From NCBI GenBank assembly GCA_964537685.1, contig CAZICM010000001.1, positions 62,001-126,000 of the forward strand: a stretch of 64,000 bases of DNA. The letters are read 5' to 3'. Numbering within the stretch: the stretch's first letter is position 1; each line of letters begins with the position of its first letter. The stretch is from CAZICM01 sp964537685 (GTDB lineage: Bacteria > Myxococcota_A > Polyangia > Polyangiales > Polyangiaceae). A program made the translations under genes and the position numbers. Shown piece by piece: positions 1 through 10,300 of this stretch. The notes under the pieces are model-generated. The model saw only the letters and a list, made by a program, of their open reading frames with translations. It did no database searches and was not told the origin of the DNA.

Positions 1-353
1 GTCGCCGCCGCGGAACGCCGGGGCCTGCCGGGACGCCGCTTTGCAGCCGGAGCCGCGGCCGCCGCAGCCTTCTTCGCACCGCCCGCAGCCGGCTTCGCAG
101 CAGCCGGAGCGGCAGCAGGAGCAGGAGCGGAAGGAGCAGCGGGAGCCTGAGCAGCACGCGGTGGACGGCCACGCCTGCGCAGAGGCGCTGCAGCCGCCGG
201 AGCAGCCGCCGCGCTCGCCACCGCCGCCGCAAGCGGTGCCGATGCCGGAACAATCTTATCGAGTTGGTTCTTAACGAGATCCAAAATCGCCGCATCCGGC
301 ATGGCGCGCACAAGCTTTACAATCTGAGCTGAGAAGGCATCCATATTCGCCAT
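1..353 (-). CDS. AT-hook-like Ala/Pro/Lys-rich DNA-binding protein (partial)
   Basis: An open frame runs off the left edge; only its first 117 codons are visible. The ATG at 353 has a good ribosome binding site (AAGGAG, 6 nt spacing). The first ~40 residues form a short, probably helical domain. An extreme Ala/Pro/Lys-rich tail follows, with two GRP cores in basic surroundings (RRRGRPPR and KRRPGRPRR), which is the signature of AT-hooks that bind the minor groove of AT-rich DNA. Myxobacteria are known to use HMGA- and histone-H1-like tails of this kind. A role as a nucleoid or regulatory DNA-binding protein is inferred. The C-terminus lies outside the window. Confidence 0.75.
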   Translation of the reverse strand, partial: MANMDAFSAQIVKLVRAMPDAAILDLVKNQLDKIVPASAPLAAAVASAAAAPAAAAPLRRRGRPPRAAQAPAAPSAPAPAAAPAAAKPAAGGAKKAAAAAAPAAKRRPGRPRRSAAA

Positions 354-956
354 CCTACTCTCCTTCACCACGTTCACTACGTGCACCACGTATCGCACGG
401 TTGTCATTCCACAGAAGCATCATATTCATCGATGGTGTGGATATTACGTTAAAGTTTACTCAGCCATTACAACGAAAACATCATCAGAATCATCAGAATC
501 GCCGGCTCATTCGAATTGAGGATCGAATTGAGTAATCGAGAAACTGCGTGTTTAGCGATTGATGAAGGTGATGGTTTTCGATTGCATGCTGGATCGCCGA
601 AACCAGCCCGGCGAATTATTAACGACTAAGCCGAGTGCCGATCGTTGGTCAAGCGAATAAAATCCAGCGATCGGCATTTTTATTTGTCACCAACGATTGA
701 GCTTGATGCACGGTGCATTCAAATATTGAGAAATTCGGCTGAATTGTCGATTTTGAGCGATGCATTTGCCGCTCCCGGGCGGCCGATTATTTTCTTTTTG
801 GGAGCGGCCCCGCAATGGCAAAACCCGTCCAACAATTCGATCCGCATGGAGCTGTATATGCATCGGATTCAAAAAGGGAGAGCGCCCGCGTTTTTTAAAC
901 GGCTCTGACCGCGCGCCATTGACATGCGCGCCCGGCCAAGGAAAACAGCCTTCGCG
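354..956. other. AT-rich intergenic region without a convincing gene
   Basis: About 600 bases lie between the divergent AT-hook gene and a lipoprotein gene. The stretch is visibly richer in A and T than its surroundings. Small open frames (for example 645-908) lack ribosome binding sites and protein-like composition. Two inverted repeats are visible: 636-644 with 668-676, and 768-776 with 800-808. Both have 9-bp arms and 23-nt loops. Regulatory sites for the two flanking genes, or a small RNA, are possible, but nothing proves either. Confidence 0.5.
636..684 (+). terminator. possible rho-independent terminator
   Basis: A perfect 9-bp inverted repeat (TGCCGATCG / CGATCGGCA) with a 23-nt loop is followed directly by TTTTTATTT. 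No protein gene lies upstream on this strand, so if real it would end an unannotated transcript from the AT-rich intergenic region. The long loop lowers confidence. Confidence 0.35.
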
Positions 957-1622
957 ATGAGCGATAACAATCAAAAAAATAGGGCACGCCGATGCATTGG
1001 CGCGGCGATTTTCAAGATGCCGCAAGCCATTGTTCTGGGCTGTTTTTTATGCGCGCCCGGCTGTTCAGACCAGCGCGCTCCGGGCGATCAAAATTCAGGC
1101 GCCGAAAAATCCAGCGGCGCAATTTCATCCATTTCAACCAATGCGCCGGCATTACCATCCGCATTGAATCCGGCCTCGTCTTCTTCCGCCGCGCCGTCCG
1201 CATCTCAATCGGCGAGTGCGCCCCAAAACCCTTCATTTTTAGGTGAATGGGAAGGTTCGTACAATGCCAAAAAAGGCAGCGTCGAGCTTCCGTCTTCCGT
1301 GAAAGACAAAGTGCGCTCGGCCGACGATGGGAAAAAAGCTGTGGGCGCCGGCAAAGTCACATTGACCATTTCGGCGGAAGGCGAACTCGCCGGGAAGCTC
1401 GAAGGCGCGCTGGGCAAAGCTTCGCTTCGGGGAAAAGCCGAAGGCACGATGGTGCGCGCTTCGATTTTCCCCGACGAGCCCACCGATACATTGGCGATGA
1501 CAGGTGTTTTGGTCGGCGTGCTGAAAGAAGGCGTGATTGCCGGAGAAATTCGGGTCGCGGGCCCTGATGCGAGCGTTGTGCGCGAATCGCTCATTGAGCT
1601 CCGGAAAAAGGATTTGAAATAG
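957..1622 (+). CDS. putative lipoprotein, hypothetical
   Basis: This 221-residue protein has a basic N-terminus, a short hydrophobic stretch and a Cys after APG that fits a loose lipobox. It is therefore probably a lipoprotein. A Ser/Ala/Pro-rich linker of about 50 residues follows. The C-terminal ~130 residues begin with a W-x-G-x-Y pattern and alternate Gly-rich short strands, suggesting a small beta-barrel or lipocalin-like domain. ATG 957 was preferred to ATG 924 because it keeps the RARR n-region and an AGGAAA lies upstream, although at long spacing. The gene ends 30 bp from the convergent phoH. No specific function is recognised. Confidence 0.6.
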   Translation: MSDNNQKNRARRCIGAAIFKMPQAIVLGCFLCAPGCSDQRAPGDQNSGAEKSSGAISSISTNAPALPSALNPASSSSAAPSASQSASAPQNPSFLGEWEGSYNAKKGSVELPSSVKDKVRSADDGKKAVGAGKVTLTISAEGELAGKLEGALGKASLRGKAEGTMVRASIFPDEPTDTLAMTGVLVGVLKEGVIAGEIRVAGPDASVVRESLIELRKKDLK

Positions 1623-1652
1623 TCCGAAGGATTTCGATTGGAATGAATTGAT

Positions 1653-2702
1653 TCACGAAACTACAGGCGGTGATTTCACGGCGTTTTGCGATTCCGCGTT
1701 TTCAGGCGGCCTGCGTTCCTCGGCGCGGCGCTGAGCCAATTCTGCATCGCGCTTTTCGTAGGCGACAATGATTCTCTGCACCAGCGGATGGCGCACAACA
1801 TCCACTTCGGTGAAATGGCACATGGCGATTCCTTCGATGTTTTGAAGCAGATCGCGCGCTTCAGCCAAACCGCTTCTCGCCCCTTGGGGAAGATCGACCT
1901 GCGTGACATCGCCCGTAACCACCGCGCGCGACGAATAGCCCAGGCGGGTTAAAAACATTCTCATCTGATCGCTTGTCGCATTCTGTGCCTCATCCAGAAT
2001 CACAAACGAATCGTTGAGCGTGCGGCCCCGCATAAATGCGAGCGGCGCCACTTCAATCTGGCCGCGCGACAAAAGCCCCATCGCCTTATCCGCATCCATC
2101 ATGTCGTGAAGCGCGTCGTAGAGCGGCCTGAGATAGGGATTCACTTTTTCGGCCAAATCGCCCGGTAAAAACCCAAGCCTTTCTCCGGCTTCCACCGCGG
2201 GCCTCGCCAAAATGATCCGTTTGATTTTGCGCTCCATCAGCGATTGAACGGCCATGGCCATCGCCAAATAGGTTTTTCCCGTGCCCGCGGGGCCAATGCC
2301 AAAGGTGAGGTCGTTGTTGCGGATGGCGTGGATGTAGCGCTTCTGCGCAAGGCTTTTCGCCGCGATTGGACGCCGCCTCGCCGTGATCAAAATCACGTCG
2401 TCAAATAAATCGCGCAGAGATGTCGTTGAATCGTCGCGCAGCGCATGAAGGCCCCGCGCGTAATCCTGGGGATCGAGAGGAGAGCCTTGCTGAATCAGCT
2501 CGGCGGCCTCTGTCAAAAATCGCTCAGCGAGCTCGACTTTGTCGGCATCGCCGGAAATGCGGATGGTATTTCCGCGGACGCCGGTTTCGACGCCGAGGGT
2601 TTTTGCAAGCAGGCGAAGATGCTCGTTGCCCGAGCCCGTAAGTGCAATGAGGGTCTGGGTATCGAGCACTTCCACATCGGCGGTAATACGAACGTTACTC
2701 AT
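1653..2702 (-). CDS. phoH: PhoH family protein (YbeZ-like ATPase)
   Basis: The product is a 349-residue cytoplasmic ATPase of the PhoH/YbeZ family, linked in other bacteria to RNA metabolism together with YbeY. An N-terminal KH-like region of ~100 residues precedes a Walker A motif (GPAGTGKT), a Walker B motif (VILDEAQNAT) and the family sequence VTGDVTQVDLP. The C-terminus is charged and disordered. ATG 2702 was chosen because the family consensus starts there; the upstream extension overlaps the divergent porin gene's leader. The usual neighbour ybeY is not adjacent. Confidence 0.9.
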   Translation of the reverse strand: MSNVRITADVEVLDTQTLIALTGSGNEHLRLLAKTLGVETGVRGNTIRISGDADKVELAERFLTEAAELIQQGSPLDPQDYARGLHALRDDSTTSLRDLFDDVILITARRRPIAAKSLAQKRYIHAIRNNDLTFGIGPAGTGKTYLAMAMAVQSLMERKIKRIILARPAVEAGERLGFLPGDLAEKVNPYLRPLYDALHDMMDADKAMGLLSRGQIEVAPLAFMRGRTLNDSFVILDEAQNATSDQMRMFLTRLGYSSRAVVTGDVTQVDLPQGARSGLAEARDLLQNIEGIAMCHFTEVDVVRHPLVQRIIVAYEKRDAELAQRRAEERRPPENAESQNAVKSPPVVS

Positions 2703-2890
2703 CTTGTTGTCGCTCAGGATTGCGCGGCATTCACCAAGAGGCGTGCAAGCCATGAAAAGCAGGCATTGACCTTGTGCACGGCGCATGCAAGCGTCGCCGC
2801 GTATATGCGAGAGGCCGCGTGTTTTCGGATGCAGAAGGTATCAAAAGCGCGCGGACAAGCGAGGCCAACCCTCGTTTCCGGAGGATATGC

Positions 2891-4702
2891 ATGAGGAGAT
2901 TTCGCACGGCACTGTTGGGCGCGGCGTTTTTTGGAATGGGAATTGGGCAGGCCAATGCGCAGCCCGCCCCTCCTCCGGCTCCGCCGCCCTCGCCCGAAAA
3001 ATCCGCGGCGCCCGCGGCTCCTCCGGCCGACAAACCCGCGCCGGCACAGCCTTTCATGGTCTCAGCTCAAATTGTGCCGCCCGCCCCTGCCGCGGCGCCT
3101 GCACCTGCGCCCGTTGGAGATGTGCCACCCAAAGCGCCTCCGCCCGGCGCAAGAAGCCCGATGCCAGAACCGCCTCCCGGGCCTCCGCCGGTATTTCCCC
3201 TAGAGCCCGAAGTCAAAGCGGCCGTGCGCGATTCCGGGCCTCCTTTGGCCGGTTATCACGGCGCTTTTTATCTCCGCGACCCCAACGACAATTTTCGATT
3301 TTATCCGCGGGGCCGATTGCATCTCGATTTTCACAGCTTTTTTGGCCGGGGCGTACACGGCGAGCACGGCATCAAGGCGGAAGACGGCGGCAATGCATTA
3401 AAGAACCGCTTGTTTTTAAGGCGCGCGCGCTTTGAGCTCGCGGGCGAGCTGTTTTCGAGCTGGAGTTTTAATATGGCCGTGGAGGCAGGAGGCCAGCCTC
3501 TATCCAATGCCAATGGCCGCACAGAAACGGCGGCGGGGCCTGTTGGAGAAGATCCATCGGCGAATTCGGCCCGATTTGCGCCGGTACAAGCCGTGGGTCC
3601 CGCGGCCATACTGGCCGACAACTACATCAACTACAGCTTCTGCAAGTGCCTCAATTTCATGTTCGGCCAATACAACGCGCCGATTTCGATGGAGAACCGC
3701 TCCAGCAATATCGTCATCTCATGGCAGGAGAGAAACCTAGCGATCCGCGGTTTTGTTTTTCCGACCAATAAAGAGCTTGGCTTGACGGCATGGGGCGAAC
3801 TGGGCGAGCGCAATTTGATTTACGAATTCGCGGTACTCGCGGGAGACGGTCAAAATCGGGCTCAAGTTGACAATTCATTCGATTTTGCGGGACGTATTTT
3901 CGCGCGTCCATTTGCGAAAGCGGGCAAAAAACATCCGCTTGAAAAAGCCCATATCGGAATGAGCGCCCTGTGGGGAAATCGGGATCAAGCCTTTGTGGGC
4001 TACACCTATCCGGCCATTACATCGGGGCAGGGATTTAGTCTGTGGGATCCCCGCTACACCGATTCCCAAGGGCATCTCACCTATGTCATTCCATCGGGTT
4101 CCCAGCGGTTAATCGGCGGTGAATTCAGGCTTCCCATTTCCATTTTTGAAGTGCGCGGCGAAGGCTATTACGTCGCCAATGACACGCGCGAGGCGCTGGA
4201 CGGCCGCCAGCTTGTCAATACCGAGAGGCTGGGCCGCGTAAAAGGCGCGGGCTGGTATGCGGAGTTTTCGGCGTGGCCCCTGGGCGATGCGTTTGTGAAT
4301 GGGGATATTGGCTTTTTCAGGCCCACTCAGGTCGATTTCAATAAAGAACTCCCCAAGCCTAAAAAAGGCGTTCAAGTCATGGCCATTATCGCGGGTGTGC
4401 ACGCCGATTATCAGGGCGCGGCGCGGGGAGGCACGCCCGATTTAAAAACCCCGGGAACCAATGGCATTCCCAGCAATATCACCGTAATGCAATACGGCAT
4501 CGGCGCGAATTATTGGCACACAAGGCATTTCCGCGCGGCGCTCAATTTTATCGCCTATCAAACGCCCGGAAGCGGAAGCCCAAGCGAAAATGTACGCACC
4601 AATCTCGCCGTGGTGCCTGGCAATTTAAGCAAAGATGCAGCAACCGCCGTGGGCGTTCATTTCCTGTATGAATTAAGCGCCCGGATTAGCACACAATTCT
4701 AA
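2891..4702 (+). CDS. phosphate-selective porin O/P-like outer-membrane protein
   Basis: This 603-residue protein starts at an ATG with GGAGG 8 nt upstream and carries a classical signal peptide ending ANAQ. About 110 Pro/Ala-rich residues follow and could span the periplasm or peptidoglycan. The rest resembles the OprO/OprP porin family, with LFLRRARFELAG, alternating beta-strands and a C-terminal Phe typical of outer-membrane barrels. An anion/phosphate channel role is inferred from the family; the substrate is not visible in the sequence. The gene is divergent from phoH, an association suggestive of phosphate metabolism but not proof of it. Confidence 0.82.
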   Translation: MRRFRTALLGAAFFGMGIGQANAQPAPPPAPPPSPEKSAAPAAPPADKPAPAQPFMVSAQIVPPAPAAAPAPAPVGDVPPKAPPPGARSPMPEPPPGPPPVFPLEPEVKAAVRDSGPPLAGYHGAFYLRDPNDNFRFYPRGRLHLDFHSFFGRGVHGEHGIKAEDGGNALKNRLFLRRARFELAGELFSSWSFNMAVEAGGQPLSNANGRTETAAGPVGEDPSANSARFAPVQAVGPAAILADNYINYSFCKCLNFMFGQYNAPISMENRSSNIVISWQERNLAIRGFVFPTNKELGLTAWGELGERNLIYEFAVLAGDGQNRAQVDNSFDFAGRIFARPFAKAGKKHPLEKAHIGMSALWGNRDQAFVGYTYPAITSGQGFSLWDPRYTDSQGHLTYVIPSGSQRLIGGEFRLPISIFEVRGEGYYVANDTREALDGRQLVNTERLGRVKGAGWYAEFSAWPLGDAFVNGDIGFFRPTQVDFNKELPKPKKGVQVMAIIAGVHADYQGAARGGTPDLKTPGTNGIPSNITVMQYGIGANYWHTRHFRAALNFIAYQTPGSGSPSENVRTNLAVVPGNLSKDAATAVGVHFLYELSARISTQF

Positions 4703-4782
4703 AAGGTTGCCTGCCAAAGCCTGAATAAAAAAAGACCACGCTTTGTTGGCCCGCCTAAATCGCGCGATGTACGGGCATTTCA

Positions 4783-6066
4783 ATGCGTCAATGGATTTTT
4801 ATCGGTGCGGCGGCGGGGCTGGTCGCCGTTACGGTTCCATTTATTCGAAGCCGCGAGCTTCCCTTTTCGGATTGGCTTGCGAAGAGCAAACAATCCGCGG
4901 GCGGGCCGGTGATTACCCGCACGGTTACGCCTCCTCCGCTGACCGATATCGATTTATCGCGCATTGACGATCGCAAACAGACGGCGACCGCTCCGGCGCA
5001 CGGCCAGCGCAATGCTGAATTAACAGTTGTGCCTAAATATCAGCGGGCCGCGCTTGGCTTTTTAAGAGCGGGTCAGGTGCCCGAGGGCGCCGTGGTGATG
5101 AGCGACGTAAAAACCGGCAAAGTGCTGGTTTGGGCGAGCTATGTGCAGGATGGCGCGGCGCGGGATATAGCGGCTGAAGCGACGGCGCCTTCGGCCAGCG
5201 TATTTAAAGTGGTGACGGGCACGGCCCTGATGGAAGCGGGGCTCACGCCGAATACAAAGCAATGTTATTCCGGCGGAGAGCATTCGATTCGCGCTCAGGA
5301 TTTAGAAGACGACAAGCGCAGGGATAAATGGTGCGCGACCTTATCGGAGGCGATGGGGCGCAGCTTAAACACCGTATTTGCAAGGCTCGCCGCGCGCAAT
5401 TTAGACCGCGAAAAACTGCTGGGCGTTGCGACAAAATTGGGCTGGGGCCAAGAGATTCCATTTGATGTAAAAATCGCGGCCAGCACCATCAATTTGCCCG
5501 AGGATGAACTTGGATTTGCCCGGACGGCGGCTGGTTTTTGGAATACGACCCTATCGCCATTTCAAGGTTTGAATTTGGCGAGCACCATCGCGAATGGCGG
5601 GGAAATGATCCGCCTGCATATTGTGTCGAGCGTGAGCGATGAAGAGGGCGAGATTTACCGGGGGCTGCAGCAAAGGCAGGTATTAAAGAGGGTCATCGAT
5701 GAAAATACGGCTTCGGCCGTGACGACCATGATGGAATCGACGGTCGATAATGGGACGAGTTATAAGTCGTTTCACGATAAAAATGGGCGTCCCTATTTAA
5801 AAGATATCCGTGTGGCGGGCAAAACGGGCACGCTGACCAAGCCCACGCCTGAAGGCCCGTTCTACACATGGTTTGTTGGTTTTGCTCCAAGCCGCAATCC
5901 CGAGGTCGCCATTTCGGTGATGGTGGCCAATCGGGCGAAATGGCGCGTGAAAGCCACGAATGTCGCCGCCGATATGCTGCGCACTTATTTTGCCGATAAA
6001 GCTCCGCCCACAGCCGATGCTACGAAACACCAGCCAACAAAATCAGATACAACAGCAAAGCGATAG
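4783..6066 (+). CDS. penicillin-binding transpeptidase-domain protein
   Basis: This 427-residue protein has one N-terminal membrane anchor (residues 4-21). All three active-site motifs of the penicillin-binding/transpeptidase fold are present: SVFK (Ser139, Lys142), SLN (194-196) and KTG (347-349). It should crosslink peptidoglycan in the periplasm, or be a penicillin-interacting homologue. It lacks both a glycosyltransferase domain and the usual ~200-residue class B dimerisation domain, so it is a short, single-domain member. The C-terminus is a hydrophilic tail. It follows the porin by 80 bp and may be transcribed with it. Confidence 0.9.
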   Translation: MRQWIFIGAAAGLVAVTVPFIRSRELPFSDWLAKSKQSAGGPVITRTVTPPPLTDIDLSRIDDRKQTATAPAHGQRNAELTVVPKYQRAALGFLRAGQVPEGAVVMSDVKTGKVLVWASYVQDGAARDIAAEATAPSASVFKVVTGTALMEAGLTPNTKQCYSGGEHSIRAQDLEDDKRRDKWCATLSEAMGRSLNTVFARLAARNLDREKLLGVATKLGWGQEIPFDVKIAASTINLPEDELGFARTAAGFWNTTLSPFQGLNLASTIANGGEMIRLHIVSSVSDEEGEIYRGLQQRQVLKRVIDENTASAVTTMMESTVDNGTSYKSFHDKNGRPYLKDIRVAGKTGTLTKPTPEGPFYTWFVGFAPSRNPEVAISVMVANRAKWRVKATNVAADMLRTYFADKAPPTADATKHQPTKSDTTAKR

Positions 6067-6272
6067 TATTTTAACATAGACCAGTGCATTGCGATTCATG
6101 GATTGAATCGCTGGACCGCACCATCTCTTGTATTGCAACTCGATAGAATTGCTGAAGAATGGCGGGGCCAGGGCCTATCTGCCGTGAGGCTTGACCCGTA
6201 ACTTGCCCAGTAAGAAAGAAGCGCATCCCTTAAACAAAGGCCCTTGCGCTTTTCGATGTGCCGCGTGCTAGC

Positions 6273-6542
6273 ATGGCCGTTGTGCAGGTTGTGCTCCGAA
6301 AGCTCGGCCGGGGATCGCGTGCGGTAGTAGGCCGATTGGTTCGCGCTCCGCGGAAAGGCTCGGTCGTTGTTATCGAGTTTTCCGACGGTATGCACGAATA
6401 CGTGACCACGCCGGTGAAACGGGTGCTGAGGCTCGCCGGACGCGAAGTGTTTTATATCGAGACGGTGAATTCGCGTTACCGGCTCGAGGTGCGCGCCCGC
6501 GAAGCCACGCTCGATGGAGCGGTCGGCGGCGGAACGACATAA
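6273..6542 (+). CDS. small basic protein, hypothetical
   Basis: This 89-residue protein has alternating Arg-rich and hydrophobic beta-like segments (VVVIEFSDG, VFYIETVNSRYRLEV) that look like a compact beta domain. No known family is recognised. A GTG at 6258 is an alternative start. No Shine-Dalgarno sequence is visible, but composition and codon choice look coding. It precedes a second small basic protein by about 110 bp. Function unknown. Confidence 0.5.
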   Translation: MAVVQVVLRKLGRGSRAVVGRLVRAPRKGSVVVIEFSDGMHEYVTTPVKRVLRLAGREVFYIETVNSRYRLEVRAREATLDGAVGGGTT

Positions 6543-6650
6543 AACGCACTCAATCGGGCCGCCTACGTATGGAGCCTCTTGCACTTAGGCACACTCTTGT
6601 GCAGAGTGCGCGCCCACCAAATTTCGATTGGATCAAGGAGAATTTCAAAC

Positions 6651-6806
6651 ATGGGCAAGCTTGATCGCCGCCGTTCATTGAAGATGAGGCGCCGCAAGGC
6701 TCAGGCAAAGAAGAAGAGCCGCGAGAAGGCCAAGAAGGTGAACCGCAAAGTGGAAGCCGCTCCGGCTCCGAAGAAGTCGCGCAGTTCAAAGCCGTCTCAG
6801 AACTAA
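6651..6806 (+). CDS. very small Lys/Arg-rich protein
   Basis: This 51-residue protein starts at an ATG with a strong ribosome binding site (AAGGAGA, about 9 nt spacing). Residues 2-33 are almost entirely basic and helical (KLDRRRSLKMRRRKAQAKKK), followed by an Ala/Pro/Ser tail. The composition suggests binding to nucleic acid, perhaps ribosomal RNA or the nucleoid. No family is assigned. The strong ribosome site supports a real gene despite its size. Confidence 0.65.
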   Translation: MGKLDRRRSLKMRRRKAQAKKKSREKAKKVNRKVEAAPAPKKSRSSKPSQN

Positions 6807-6819
6807 ACCGTACGCGCGT

Positions 6820-7305
6820 CTATTTCTGCGCGGAATCGGCCTTCATGTCCGCGTTCGCCGTTTCAGGCTTGAGCGGCTTGATCGAAGGCAAAAGCGATAG
6901 GTCGCCGCTTTTGGCCGATTCAGAGAAGAGCTTCCAGCCTTTGCGGCCATCCTTCCAGTGCTGTGTCACCAGCGTTTCACGCACGTCCGCTTCCGCCGGG
7001 CGCTGCCAAAGCACGGTCATTTCAATATCGGCTTCTTCTTTGGAAAGAAGGCGCAGCTCGGTGAGTTCGACATCGAGCAGGCGTATTTCTTTTTCCCAGG
7101 GGGCGCGGCGTTCGGAAAACGCTTGTTTTTCCGATGGATCTACGAAGTCGAGCGCTGATGCGGTACGGCCGAAGCGCGTCAGCATGCTCATGTTGTGAGC
7201 GACTTCGGAGAGGCGCTGGCTCGGGCTTGCGGGCGGCAGCGCGCAGGCGGGAAATGCCAAGGCGGCGATGGTTAGAAATGCGGCCCGTGACCCTGAGATC
7301 TTCAT
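6820..7305 (-). CDS. putative lipoprotein, hypothetical
   Basis: This 161-residue protein begins at an internal ATG that gives a standard lipoprotein signal (MKISGSRAAFLTIAALA, then a Cys after FPA). The mature part is charged and predicted mixed alpha/beta, with a segment rich in Glu and Leu (residues ~70-100) that could be a coiled coil and then WQRP and HWKDGRKGWKLF stretches. No family is recognised. It ends 14 bp from the convergent 51-residue gene and lies about 65 bp downstream of the large metallopeptidase gene on the same strand. Confidence 0.65.
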   Translation of the reverse strand: MKISGSRAAFLTIAALAFPACALPPASPSQRLSEVAHNMSMLTRFGRTASALDFVDPSEKQAFSERRAPWEKEIRLLDVELTELRLLSKEEADIEMTVLWQRPAEADVRETLVTQHWKDGRKGWKLFSESAKSGDLSLLPSIKPLKPETANADMKADSAQK

Positions 7306-7370
7306 GCGGCGAGCTCTAGCGAATGAGCGTGTTTGGGCCAAGTTTCAGCGCGTTTAAGGCGGTTTTTGAA

Positions 7371-10300
7371 TTAGTACGCGCTCGAGGCGACGAAATAGAA
7401 TTGACCGCTTGGGATGGCGGCGGCGCTGAAGCCGTAGGCGTAGCCGAGCCTAAATTGGCTATAAATGCCGTAGCCCAAAGTCATCGTGAACCAAAGCTCG
7501 GCGCCCGCGCCGCTGTGCAGATCGGGCGAGTCGATGAGATATCCATTTTCAAAAAAGCGTATGCGGTCGGTCTTGAGGCGATCGAAGGCGCCGCCGAAAT
7601 CGAGAAAGAGATTGCCGTCGATACGCTGTAAATACAGGGGTAAAGTCCAAGGCCCCCGGTCGACTTTTACGATAGGGACGCGGTATTCGATGTTTTGGAG
7701 CGCGTAGGCCCGGCCGCTGTACGTGCCCGGTTTGTAGCCCCGCAAGACAAATGCGCCGTTGAAGATGCCGGTCGTTACCGTGTCGATGAGCGTGTAGTTC
7801 TCGAGGTCGTAGCCGCCGACGAAGTAGTTGCCGCTCGGATAGCCGCCTCCCGAAATGGCGCCCGAGCTGCGGAGGGCAAGGGTGTGATGGCCGGGCCAGG
7901 GCATCTGAAAATAGGCCGAAAGCACGGCGCTAAACGCTTGAAGCGTGAAATCGCTGGCCGTCGCCCGTTCGGCGAAATCGGCGCTTAGCGATAGGGCAAA
8001 GCCGCGCGCCGATCCGGCGGCGTCGTAGGAGCCTTCGACGTTGGAAAAGAAATATCCAAGATGAGCAACGCCGATATTTCCGCTCAAAGGATCGACCGTG
8101 CGGGTGGCGTAGGGGTCGAGTTTGCGGCCCACGGGCAGATCGCCTTTGAAGGCGGCGATGCTGTAGGACATGCCGAGGGAGTGGTACGAAAATGGAAGGT
8201 TGATCGGATAGGAAACGCCGGCTGTTAAGCCGAGGGAGCGTTCGTTGTAGCTAAGATCTTGATCGCTGATGCGATAGCCCGTGCGCGGTGAGACCGAATA
8301 AAACAGGCGGGCGCCCAAATCGACGGGAAGTCTCCGGTAGGTGTAATCCAGATACAGTTCCGGCGTCGGCGCGGCTGGATCGGCAACCACAGAAGCCGCG
8401 ATGCCATGATTGCCGACGACATCGCCTCCGCGGGCTGTGACGGTTACGGCGAGCGGCCCATATTTTCCCGGTGCGGCGTTCAGCAGATAACTGCGGGGCG
8501 CGAGCGTCCGGAGGGGCTCGTAGGCGCTTTTCCTCATCTCGACGGGTGCGGGTTCGGGGGGCGGAGGCGGCCTGTCCTGGGGAGGCGGCAGGGCATCCAA
8601 AAAGCGCGATGAATCGAGCGGCATCGCGAAGAGATCGAAGCCGTCTTTGGTGTAGCCCGTGTACACCAAGGTTTTCCCATCGGGACTGATCGCGGGCTGG
8701 AAGGCGCCGGTGCGCACGTTCGTCACTTGTTTCAGCGCGCCGGACGCCAAATCGAAGGCGTAGATATTGGGAATGCCGCTTCGATCCGAGCAAAAATAAA
8801 GCGTTTTGCCATCGTCCGAAAAGACGGGCTGCATATCCATCGCCCGGTCGCTGGTCAGCGTGCGGACATGGCCTGTGTCCACCTCGGCGATATGAATGTC
8901 GCGATAGCCTCCGGCGCGCCACCGGCTATAGGCCACGCTTTTTCCATCGGGTGAAAAGCGCGGCGTGTACACCTGTTCAAAGCGGGCGCTGGGCACGAGG
9001 CGCCGTCTCGGCGAAAGGCTTGGGATGTGTTCGGGCGCGCCGCCGGCCTTGAGTTCGGCGATTTCCAAGAAGGTGGTGCCCATGCTGTTGACGGTGAAGA
9101 CCATGCGCTTTCCGTCGGGGCTGATATCGGGCGAGGTGGCGCGAAGTCCTTCGGTCATCTGTTTTCGCGTGTTTTCGTCGCCTTGCTGCGATGTTTGGCC
9201 TTTGCCGAGCCAATAGAGATCGTCGCGCGAATAAAAATTTCTCCACGGTGTGACGCTGTTGAAGACCAAATCGCCGCTGGGCAAAAAGGCGCCCACAGAG
9301 CTCGCCGTGGTGCGGGCGATAAGGGTTTCGCCTTCGGAGGTTATTTTTCCGCCGCGCAGCTTGAAGCGGTACAAGCCGGAGCGGGCCGAGAAATCGTTCC
9401 GGTAATAGAGAACGTCGTCGCCTTCCAAAGGCTTGTTTTGATGGGCTTTTGGAACGAAGCGCGGATATTCGACGAAGCGTCCATGATGGGTGAGCCGCAC
9501 GCCTTCGCGCAGGCCGCGCTTTTCCACTTCGCGCATCTGATCGCCGTATTGCCGCTTTAAAAAGTCGCGGAAGCCATCGTAAAGCTCGATGTACGTCTTG
9601 CCCGTGGCCCGGCGTATCGATCGGTTAATGCCCCAAGGAATCAGTGTGGAGCCGTAGTCCCTGGACACGGCCCGCATCGTGTCCTTGCCGTATACATCGC
9701 AAATCCAGCTTAAAAATCGAGATCCGGTGAGATACCAAAGATTGCCCTGGGGCCAGCGGAAGGGATAGTTCGACATTTGGTCGAGGCCCGCGAGATTGCC
9801 GGATAACACGTCGGTGCGCGTATACATGTCGGCGATCGTCGAGCGGAGCCGGCCCGCGCTGGTGTGTTCGGATTCGGCCAAAACAGCCAGTCCTTCGATG
9901 ATCCAGCGCGGCTGCACCTGATTGGGCGCGAGGGTTTTTCCAAGGATCGTGTTCACCACGGCAGGCAGGCCGCGGATATTGTCGACATGTAAAATATGCG
10001 TGTATTCGTGGGTAATTAGATCGAGATACCAATCGTCGTAATCGTTGAGGATCGACATGTCCTCGGGCGCCGTGACGAAGAGGCGCACGTTGTTGTAGGG
10101 CAGGGCCGAGGCCGATCCGTTGGCCGAATCGGTGTTATCGGTGATGACCATCTCGGTGATGGAATCGGGCGAATAACCGAGCGGGCCGATCAAGCGATCG
10201 TGCACCGTTTCGTTGATGCGGGCGACGCGTTCGGCAACGGATTCAAGGCCGCGCGGATAGTGGACGCGAAAGTGTTTGGTGTGAATGGTTTGCCAGTCGA

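Noticed and set aside
41..274. Plus-strand Pro/Gln-rich open frame
   Set aside because: It is the complement of the AT-hook gene on the minus strand, which has a proper start and ribosome site; the Pro/Gln bias is a by-product of Ala/Arg codons.
645..908. 87-residue plus-strand frame in the AT-rich gap
   Set aside because: No ribosome site, starts inside an inverted repeat, and the composition is not protein-like.
6096..6584. 162-residue minus-strand frame
   Set aside because: It covers the 89-residue plus-strand gene antisense, lacks a ribosome site and has scattered Cys/His/Arg typical of shadow frames.
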